A stretch of 5,673 nucleotides of DNA, taken from the NCBI GenBank assembly GCA_016303175.1, contig JAEDMF010000111.1, positions 1 through 5,673 of the forward strand, read 5' to 3'. Under the pieces are notes generated by a model. The model saw only the letters and a list, made by a program, of their open reading frames with translations, searched no databases and had not been told where the DNA came from. The DNA is from Bacteroidales bacterium. GTDB taxonomy: Bacteria > Bacteroidota > Bacteroidia > Bacteroidales > UBA932. Of this stretch, positions 1-4,826 are shown one piece after another; the first letter of the stretch is position 1, and every line of letters starts with the position of its first letter. The translations under genes were made by a program, and so were the position numbers.

Positions 1-61
1 GACTCGAACCTCCGGCCTCCGGGTTATGAGCCCGACGAGCTACCAACTGCTCTACTCCGCA
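1..61 (-). tRNA. Initiator tRNA-fMet (CAU), 3' part cut by window edge
   Basis: Read on the minus strand, this is tRNA nucleotides 1-61. It has a 7-nt acceptor strand starting with U1, then UA at 8-9, a D stem GAGC/GCTC, an 8-nt D loop AGTTGGTA, and an anticodon arm TCGGG-CTCATAA-CCCGG with anticodon CAU. The T-arm begins with GGAGG TTCGAGT. Two features mark it as the initiator rather than an elongator Met or Ile(CAU) tRNA: three consecutive G:C pairs (29-31/39-41) next to the anticodon loop, and a purine-pyrimidine A11:U24 pair in the D stem, both established hallmarks of bacterial initiators. The 3' half of the T stem, the acceptor 3' strand and any encoded CCA lie outside the window, so the diagnostic 1:72 mismatch cannot be checked. 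It is transcribed away from trpS. Confidence 0.95.
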
Positions 62-64
62 ATG

Positions 65-95
65 CAAAGGTAAGGACTTTTTTTGAATTAACAAA
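65..95 (-). promoter_or_regulatory. Bacteroidetes-type promoter of the tRNA-fMet gene
   Basis: On the minus strand a perfect -7 element TACCTTTG (positions 72 to 65; consensus TAnnTTTG) is preceded, after a 19-nt spacer, by a perfect -33 TTTG element (95 to 92). The consensus and the usual 19-21 nt spacing are established for the primary sigma factor of Bacteroides. Only three bases separate the -7 box from the first tRNA base at 61, so transcription should start at or within a few bases of the mature 5' end. The spacer is AT-rich, as expected of a strong stable-RNA promoter. Confidence 0.8.
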
Positions 96-107
96 TTTTT
101 TGTCCTT
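72..107. repeat. Imperfect dyad in the divergent control region
   Basis: Arms AAGGAC (72-77) and GTCCTT (102-107) are exact inverted copies. Inside them a second small dyad, TTTG (82-85) and CAAA (92-95), flanks AATTAA. The element covers the spacer and -33 box of the tRNA promoter. It could be an operator or DNA-bending site, but the arms are short and the region is very T-rich, so chance is a real alternative. Confidence 0.3.
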
Positions 108-144
108 TTTTGCCCTCGAAAATCTAATTCAAATCTGACGCAAC

Positions 145-175
145 TTATTTTTTCAAATTAAGATTGCTATCTTTG
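145..175 (+). promoter_or_regulatory. Bacteroidetes-type promoter of trpS
   Basis: TATCTTTG at 168-175 is an exact match to the TAnnTTTG -7 consensus. No TTTG stands at the expected -33 distance; the best candidate at a 19-nt spacer is TTAT (145-148), within a T-rich stretch. The predicted start of transcription is roughly 179-182, giving a 5' leader of about 70 nt before trpS. The exact -7 match, AT-rich upstream DNA and orientation make it the likely promoter of trpS and possibly of the whole gene train. The poor -33 suggests moderate strength or need for an activator. Confidence 0.65.
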
Positions 176-186
176 CAGTCTTCAAT

Positions 187-252
187 ATGTTTGCGGGCGC
201 CGGTATGCACCGTTCAAGGCAACTCGCCCCGCCAGTAAAATGTGACAGATGA
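187..252 (+). CDS. Possible 21-codon leader ORF upstream of trpS
   Basis: An ATG at 187, about 5-8 nt after the predicted transcription start, opens 21 codons, with a second in-frame ATG at 205, and stops at TGA 250-252. The stop overlaps the trpS ATG (249-251) as ATGA, the same junction seen at hisS/glycosyltransferase and at fabD/purU. The peptide would begin MFAGAGMHRSR and end VKCDR; it has no Trp codon, so classical Trp attenuation is not indicated. Its codons run through the leader hairpin at 193-232. It resembles no protein I know. It could be a regulatory leader peptide, a coupling device for trpS translation, or a chance ORF. Confidence 0.3.
   Translation: MFAGAGMHRSRQLAPPVKCDR
193..232 (+). 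promoter_or_regulatory. GC-rich hairpin in the trpS 5' leader
   Basis: GCGGG (193-197) pairs with CCCGC (228-232). After a bulged C227 the stem continues with two more pairs, C198-G226 and G199-C225. Inside the loop CGGT (201-204) and ACCG (209-212) form a second small hairpin with an ATGC tetraloop. No T run follows, so this is not an intrinsic terminator in the usual sense. It sits 17 nt before the trpS start and may tune mRNA stability or translation. No known riboswitch or T-box (no T-box consensus or specifier loop) is recognisable. Confidence 0.4.
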
Positions 253-1364
253 AAAAGATAATACTTACAGGCGATAGGCCCACGGGACGTTTGCATATAG
301 GTCATTATGTGGGTTCGCTCAGAAGAAGGGTAGAGTTGCAGAATAGCGGTGAGTACGATGAGATTTATGTGTTCATCGCTGATGCACAGGCTCTTACAGA
401 CAATATTGACAATCCTGAGAAGGTTAGGCAGAATGTGATTGAGGTGGCGCTCGACTACCTTGCCGCAGGTCTGGACCCCGAGAAGACCACCATCTTTATA
501 CAGAGCCAGATTCCCGAGTTGTGTGAACTTTCCTTCTATTATATGGATTTGGTAACCGTGTCCAGGTTGCAGCGCAATCCTACGGTCAAGACCGAAATCA
601 AAATGCGCGGTTTCAATGAATCCATTCCCGTCGGTTTCTTCACTTATCCTATTTCGCAGGCAGCAGACATTACTGCCTTCAAGGCCAACATCGTGCCCGT
701 GGGCGAGGACCAGGAACCTATGCTGGAGCAGGCGAGGGAGATAGTCCGCAAGTTCAACAGCGTATATGGCCCCGTGCTGGTGGAACCCGAAATCCTTCTT
801 CCGGAGAACAGCGCTTGTCTGCGTCTGCCCGGTACGGACGGCAAGGCCAAGATGAGCAAGTCTCTTGGTAATTGCATCTACTTGAGCGATCCTTCGGATG
901 TTGTTTGGGCTAAGGTCAAGGGCATGTACACGGACCCGGGTCACCTGCAGGTGAGCGACCCCGGCAAGGTGGAGGGCAACACGGTGTTTACCTACCTCGA
1001 TGCCTTTTGCCGCCCCGAGCATTTCGGCCGTTTTGCGGATTGCTTCGTGGGCAAGAAGCAGAGTTTCACTTTCAACAGTCTGGATGAGTTGAAGGATCAG
1101 TATCGTGCGGGCGGTCTTGGGGATATGATGGTGAAGAAGTTCCTGTATGAGGTGCTGGAAGATACTCTTGCCCCTATGCGTGCGCGTAGAGCTATGTTTG
1201 AGCAGGATATTCCCGCTGTGTACGAGATGCTACGCAAAGGTTGTGAGAGGGCTCGCGCCAAGGCCTCCAAGACTTTGGCAGAGGTGCGCAATGCTATGAA
1301 AATCAATTATTTCGACGATGCTGAGCTCATTTCTCAGCAGAGCGAAATGTTCAAGAATAAATAA
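249..1364 (+). CDS. trpS: Tryptophanyl-tRNA synthetase
   Basis: This cytoplasmic class Ic enzyme (371 aa) charges tRNA-Trp with tryptophan using ATP. The Rossmann fold carries HIGH at residues 16-19, after GDRPTGRL, and KMSKS at 201-205. AADI (138-141) provides the Asp that in characterised bacterial TrpRS contacts the indole nitrogen, and VPVGEDQ (149-155) is another active-site signature. The GDRPTG...HYVGSL form places it with the streptococcal-type TrpRS group rather than the Bacillus/E. coli type. It is longer than the usual 330-340 aa because of about 20 extra residues near 258-281 and a 16-residue polar C-terminal tail. The residue aligned with His43 of the Geobacillus enzyme is Gln47. 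The ATG at 249 is chosen because an in-frame TGA (243-245) directly precedes it; there is no Shine-Dalgarno, only A-rich sequence. It is first in the gene train, 80 bp from hisS. Confidence 0.97.
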   Translation: MKKIILTGDRPTGRLHIGHYVGSLRRRVELQNSGEYDEIYVFIADAQALTDNIDNPEKVRQNVIEVALDYLAAGLDPEKTTIFIQSQIPELCELSFYYMDLVTVSRLQRNPTVKTEIKMRGFNESIPVGFFTYPISQAADITAFKANIVPVGEDQEPMLEQAREIVRKFNSVYGPVLVEPEILLPENSACLRLPGTDGKAKMSKSLGNCIYLSDPSDVVWAKVKGMYTDPGHLQVSDPGKVEGNTVFTYLDAFCRPEHFGRFADCFVGKKQSFTFNSLDELKDQYRAGGLGDMMVKKFLYEVLEDTLAPMRARRAMFEQDIPAVYEMLRKGCERARAKASKTLAEVRNAMKINYFDDAELISQQSEMFKNK

Positions 1365-1369
1365 TATAG

Positions 1370-1423
1370 GTTTCGCAAGACGCACAACTCTTGAAATAAC
1401 AGATAATTAAGAACTTGCGAAAC
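1370..1423. repeat. Perfect 10-bp inverted repeat between trpS and hisS
   Basis: GTTTCGCAAG (1370-1379) and CTTGCGAAAC (1414-1423) are exact inverted copies separated by 34 bases. Within the loop TCTTGA (1389-1394) can pair with TTAAGA (1407-1412) with one G-U pair, giving an inner stem of up to six pairs. The outer arm begins 6 nt after the trpS stop codon and ends 21 nt before the hisS start. There is no downstream T tract, and the right arm is followed by mixed sequence. It may be an RNA stem that protects or separates the trpS and hisS messages, a weak terminator, or a protein-binding dyad. Confidence 0.6.
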
Positions 1424-1444
1424 TCGAATGAATAGTAAATAATA

Positions 1445-2812
1445 ATGACGCCGTCAATACCCAAGGGCACGAGGGACTTCGGTCCCGAGCAGATGGCCCG
1501 CCGCAATTATATTTTCGATACCATAAAGTCTGTTTTCCGAAAGTTCGGCTATGCCCAGATTGAGACTCCGGCACAGGAAAATCTCAGCACTTTGCTTGGC
1601 AAGTATGGAGAGGAGGGCGACAAACTTCTTTTCAGGATACTCAACAGCGGGGATGCCTTTGCCGGCGTGGATATGTCTCAGGACAGCAGGCAACTTTCAT
1701 CCTGCATTTGTGAAAAGGGCCTCCGTTACGATCTTACGGTCCCTTTTGCCCGTTTTGTAGTGCAGCACCAGAATGATTTGGTCTTTCCGTTCAAGCGTTT
1801 CCAGATTCAGCCTGTGTGGCGTGCCGACCGTCCCCAGAAGGGCCGTTATCGCGAGTTTTATCAGTGTGATGCCGACAGCATAGGGTCAAAAAGCCTGCTG
1901 GGAGAGCTGGAGATGGTGCAGATGGTGGACGAGGTTTTCGACCGTCTCGGTGTGAGGGTATGCCTGAAGGTCAACAACCGCAAGGTCCTTGCCGGAATTG
2001 CCCAGGCATGCGGCCATCCTGACAAGATGATGGATATCACCGTGGCCATTGACAAGATAGACAAGATAGGCATAGAAAAGGTTGAAGCCGAGTTGATGGA
2101 GCGTGGTCTGGATTCGAAGGCAATCGAAATCATACGTCCTGCGCTGACTCTAAGCGGCGACACCCGCGGGAAACTTGCCACGATGCGTGCCATGCTAGCC
2201 TCGTCGGAGACGGGCAGTTGCGGTCTTGATGAAATCGAGCAGTTGTTTGATCTGATTGAAGCTGCCGGTGTCAAATGCGCTGTTGAACTGGACTTTTCTC
2301 TGGCACGTGGCCTGAATTATTACACGGGTGCAATTTTTGAAGTGAAAGCTATGGATTATCAGATAGGAAGCATCTGTGGAGGAGGAAGATACGACAATTT
2401 GACCGGCATTTTCGGGCTCAAAGACATGTCCGGTGTGGGCATTTCTTTCGGAGCGGACCGCATTTACGATGTGCTGACGGGCCTGGACCTCTTCCCTGAG
2501 TCCTTGGCCGTGTCAACTGACCTTCTGTTTGCGAACATGGGCTCAGCGGAAGCCAGGTGGGTGGTAGGAATAGCGGCTGCATTGCGGCGCAAGGGCATAA
2601 GTTGTGAGGTTTACCCGGATTCTGTGAAGTTGAAGAAGCAATTCGACTATGCTTCAAGGAAGGGCATTCCTTTCCTCAGCATTTGCGGGGAGTCCGAGAT
2701 GCAGGGCGATACGGTCAATATCAAGAATCTCTCCAGCGGTGAGCAGCTTTCTTTTGCTGCAGACGATTTGGATGGCATTATTAGTGTAATCTGCAAAAAT
2801 CAGTCTAAATGA
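1445..2812 (+). CDS. hisS: Histidyl-tRNA synthetase, eukaryote-like subfamily
   Basis: This class II enzyme (455 aa) charges tRNA-His with histidine using ATP. The N-terminal PKGTRDFGPEQM leads into motif 1. LRYDLTVPFAR (93-103) and motif 2 WRADRP...GRYREFYQCD (125-142) follow. The HisRS signature LARGLNYYTG (286-295) contains the catalytic Arg288, and motif 3 is GVGISFGADRI (330-340). Residues from about 357 form the anticodon-binding domain. LRYDLTVPFAR and REFYQCD are typical of eukaryotic and archaeal-like HisRS; standard bacterial enzymes have LRPEGT there and are nearer 420 aa. I recall this form as usual in Bacteroidetes, including Asn291 where many enzymes have Asp. The start follows an A-rich stretch without Shine-Dalgarno. 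The TGA stop overlaps the next gene's ATG by 4 bases. Confidence 0.97.
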   Translation: MTPSIPKGTRDFGPEQMARRNYIFDTIKSVFRKFGYAQIETPAQENLSTLLGKYGEEGDKLLFRILNSGDAFAGVDMSQDSRQLSSCICEKGLRYDLTVPFARFVVQHQNDLVFPFKRFQIQPVWRADRPQKGRYREFYQCDADSIGSKSLLGELEMVQMVDEVFDRLGVRVCLKVNNRKVLAGIAQACGHPDKMMDITVAIDKIDKIGIEKVEAELMERGLDSKAIEIIRPALTLSGDTRGKLATMRAMLASSETGSCGLDEIEQLFDLIEAAGVKCAVELDFSLARGLNYYTGAIFEVKAMDYQIGSICGGGRYDNLTGIFGLKDMSGVGISFGADRIYDVLTGLDLFPESLAVSTDLLFANMGSAEARWVVGIAAALRRKGISCEVYPDSVKLKKQFDYASRKGIPFLSICGESEMQGDTVNIKNLSSGEQLSFAADDLDGIISVICKNQSK

Positions 2813-3972
2813 AAGTTCTTATAGTTTGCAATTCGTTTTTTTTGAGGGGTAATGGTCTGGCTGCCTCGGCGAGGACAACGGCCCATTATCTCCGTGAGGC
2901 CGGAGTGGATGTCAAGATTCTTTCGATGAATAATCTCGACCCTGATGGCCCCCAACCTGATTTCTGTCTCAAAAAGCTATATATTCCTGTATTCCAGAAG
3001 ATTGTGGAGTCTGAGGGCTATTGCTTTGCCCTGAGCGACGACAAGGTGATCCGGGAGGCAGTCCAGTGGGCTGATGTCATACATTTGGAGGAGCCTTTTA
3101 TCCTCGAGAAGAATGTTGCCAAGGTGGCCAAGGAGTTGGGTGTTCCCTGCGTTGGCACTTATCATCTCCACCCTGAGAACATTTTCTATACCGTTGGCCT
3201 GGGTATGATGCGCTTGCCTAACCAGTTGTTGTTGAGATTCTTCCGCAGGTGTATGTTCGACTGGTGCACGGATATTCAGTGCCCTACCGAGAATGTGATG
3301 GAGCGCCTGAGGTCAAACAATTTCAAGGCCCGTCTTCATCTTATTCCCAATGGGGCCGTGCTTGAGGAGGGTTTGAGGGAGCGCCAGGAGACGCAGCAGC
3401 CCCAGACGGACCCCTACCTGATTGTTTGCATAGGCCGTCTTTCCAGAGAAAAGGATCAGATGACCCTGCTACGTGCCATAAAACACTCGAAGTACAGAGA
3501 CGAAATACAACTATTCATTGCGGGTCAGGGCCCCCACGAACTTGCCATCAAGGCTAAGGCACTGCTAATGTACAAGAGGGGTAAGATTGGTTTGATGCCC
3601 AAATTTGGCTTTCTGAGCAAGGAGGAGTTGCTCCAACTCAATAAGAAGGCTTATCTTTATGTGCATTGCGCTGTGGTCGAGGTCGAAGGACTGTCTTGCA
3701 TTGAGTCTCTTCAGGAGGGCGTTGTACCCATTATTGCGCAGGGCAGGCTTACGGCAACTTCCCAGTTTGCGCTTTGTCCCAAGAGTCTTTTCCCGGCCAG
3801 GAATGCAAGGGCCTTGGCAAGGCGTATCGACTGGTGGATTGAGCATCCGGATTATAGGGCGGAGATGAGTGCAAAGTACGCTGAATCCATATTCAAATAC
3901 GATATACACAATTCGATTGCCAAACTGATTAAGATGTATCAGACAGCTATCCGCAAATATAAGAGAAATTGA
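2809..3972 (+). CDS. Glycosyltransferase, GT-B fold, family 4 type
   Basis: This 387-aa protein is a retaining GT4-like sugar transferase that should move a sugar from a nucleotide donor to an unidentified acceptor. The N-terminal domain starts MKVLIVCNSFFLRGNG, with the glycine-rich loop expected of a GT-B acceptor domain, and includes GTYHLHPENI (116-125). The C-terminal donor domain begins near 202 and carries IGRLSREKD (208-216), FIAGQGP (236-242), and the E-x7-E pair Glu291/Glu299 in EVEGLSCIESLQEG. No signal peptide or transmembrane helix is visible. The C-terminus ends in a basic stretch (KLIKMYQTAIRKYKRN), which could favour membrane contact. A glycolipid or envelope polysaccharide role is plausible but unproven. 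Its ATG overlaps the hisS stop (ATGA). A T8 run at 2836-2843 spans codons 10-12; either one-base slip causes early termination. Confidence 0.88.
   Translation: MKVLIVCNSFFLRGNGLAASARTTAHYLREAGVDVKILSMNNLDPDGPQPDFCLKKLYIPVFQKIVESEGYCFALSDDKVIREAVQWADVIHLEEPFILEKNVAKVAKELGVPCVGTYHLHPENIFYTVGLGMMRLPNQLLLRFFRRCMFDWCTDIQCPTENVMERLRSNNFKARLHLIPNGAVLEEGLRERQETQQPQTDPYLIVCIGRLSREKDQMTLLRAIKHSKYRDEIQLFIAGQGPHELAIKAKALLMYKRGKIGLMPKFGFLSKEELLQLNKKAYLYVHCAVVEVEGLSCIESLQEGVVPIIAQGRLTATSQFALCPKSLFPARNARALARRIDWWIEHPDYRAEMSAKYAESIFKYDIHNSIAKLIKMYQTAIRKYKRN
2836..2843 (+). repeat. T8 homopolymer tract at codons 10-12 of the glycosyltransferase
   Basis: Eight consecutive T bases begin 27 nt after the glycosyltransferase start codon (TTT TTT TTG). 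Deleting one T creates TGA directly after two Phe codons. Adding one T gives TTT TTT TTT GAG GGG TAA. Both slips would switch the gene off. The tract is short by the standards of known phase-variable loci, so it could simply encode Phe-Phe-Leu in the first hydrophobic strand. Confidence 0.4.
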
Positions 3973-4826
3973 TGAGAACGGCTTGGGTTTTCCCCGGACA
4001 GGGCTCTCAATTTACGGGGATGGGCAAAGACTTGTGGGAGTCGGATGCAAGGGCTCGGCAGATGTTCGCTAGGGCGGATGCAGTGCTCGGGTTCAACCTC
4101 AGTGAGGTGATGTTTTACGGCAGTGATGCTGATTTGAAGGCCACCAGGGTCACACAGCCGGCGGTTTTTCTGCATTCGGTCGTGGCTGCGTGCTGCAGCA
4201 ATCTTCCCTCTCCGGCTATGGTGGCAGGCCATTCTTTGGGAGAGTTCAGTGCCTTGGTATGCAGTGGAGTCCTGGAATTCGAAGATGCATTGCGTCTTGT
4301 AAGCATCAGGGCCGAGGCAATGCAGCAAAGTTGCGATATGGTACCATCCTCGATGGCGGCGGTAATAGGCTTGGACGATGCTATTGTCGAGGCGGTCTGC
4401 GCCCGTATGGACGGTGTGGTGGTTCCGGCAAATTACAATTGTCCCTCTCAGGTGGTAATTTCGGGTGAGAAAGATGCTGTGGAACGTTGCTGTCAGGCTA
4501 TGAAGGCAGAGGGGGCCAAGCGAGCCCTGGTGCTTCCAGTCGGAGGCGCTTTCCACAGTCCTCTTATGGCTTCTGCGCGGGAACGTCTTGCCGAAGGCAT
4601 AGAAAAGACGTCCTTCCATCATCCTTCCTGCCCTGTTTATCAAAATGTTACGGGCCTGCCGTATACCGATCCAGCCATTATCAGGGAGAATCTCCTGAGC
4701 CAGCTGACTTCTCCGGTCCGTTGGACAGACACGGTGCGCAATATGGCCTCTGACGGTGCCGGGGAATTTATCGAATTCGGTCCCGGGAATGTACTCAAAA
4801 ACCTAATTTCAAGAATCCTCAAATGA
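3972..4826 (+). CDS. fabD: Malonyl-CoA:ACP transacylase
   Basis: FabD (284 aa from this start) transfers malonyl from CoA to acyl carrier protein, supplying the extender unit for cytoplasmic type II fatty-acid synthesis. The sequence has PGQGSQ (8-13), whose Gln10 is an oxyanion-hole residue in the family, and the nucleophile Ser88 in GHSLG (86-90). Arg113 (SIRAEAMQ) is the expected malonyl-carboxylate ligand, and His195 in GGAFHSPLM is the catalytic base. CPSQVVISG (157-165) and EFGPGNVL (268-275) complete the fold. Length is close to the E. coli enzyme (about 309 aa), slightly short. I chose ATG 3972, which overlaps the glycosyltransferase stop as TGATG; an adjacent TTG at 3969 would add one residue and is less likely. 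Its stop overlaps purU by 4 bases. Confidence 0.96.
   Translation: MRTAWVFPGQGSQFTGMGKDLWESDARARQMFARADAVLGFNLSEVMFYGSDADLKATRVTQPAVFLHSVVAACCSNLPSPAMVAGHSLGEFSALVCSGVLEFEDALRLVSIRAEAMQQSCDMVPSSMAAVIGLDDAIVEAVCARMDGVVVPANYNCPSQVVISGEKDAVERCCQAMKAEGAKRALVLPVGGAFHSPLMASARERLAEGIEKTSFHHPSCPVYQNVTGLPYTDPAIIRENLLSQLTSPVRWTDTVRNMASDGAGEFIEFGPGNVLKNLISRILK

Noticed and set aside
182..248. T-box riboswitch or Trp-peptide attenuator controlling trpS
   Set aside because: The leader is only about 70 nt, contains no T-box consensus or specifier stem, and its mini-ORF has no Trp codons, so neither classical mechanism is supported.
153..1022. Long minus-strand ORF (289 codons) opposite trpS
   Set aside because: It lies almost wholly antisense to an unmistakable trpS, resembles no protein family I know, and would begin inside trpS and end in the trpS promoter and leader. 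It is best explained as a shadow of codon bias.
1321..1349. Small stem possibilities near the trpS stop (CTGAG/CTCAG and CATTTC/GAAATG)
   Set aside because: The two stems are mutually exclusive, are only 5-6 bp, lie in coding sequence and are not followed by T residues, so they are not a supported terminator.
1367..1374. TAGGTTTC as a possible -7 box for a separate hisS promoter
   Set aside because: It misses the final G of TAnnTTTG, has no TTTG at a suitable upstream distance, and falls within the left arm of the inverted repeat. The evidence is too weak to annotate.
1428..1442. Four-codon ORF (ATG to TAA) just before hisS
   Set aside because: It is very short, out of frame with hisS, and ends two bases before the hisS start without overlap. 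Such ORFs are common by chance in AT-rich gaps.
3969..3971. TTG as an upstream start for fabD
   Set aside because: It adds a single residue ahead of an ATG at 3972 that already makes the TGATG overlap with the preceding gene and matches the family's N-terminus.
3939..4643. Minus-strand ORF (234 codons) opposite fabD
   Set aside because: It is antisense to fabD with all catalytic motifs on the plus strand. Its translation is rich in His, Arg and Ser without recognisable domains, typical of a reverse-complement shadow.
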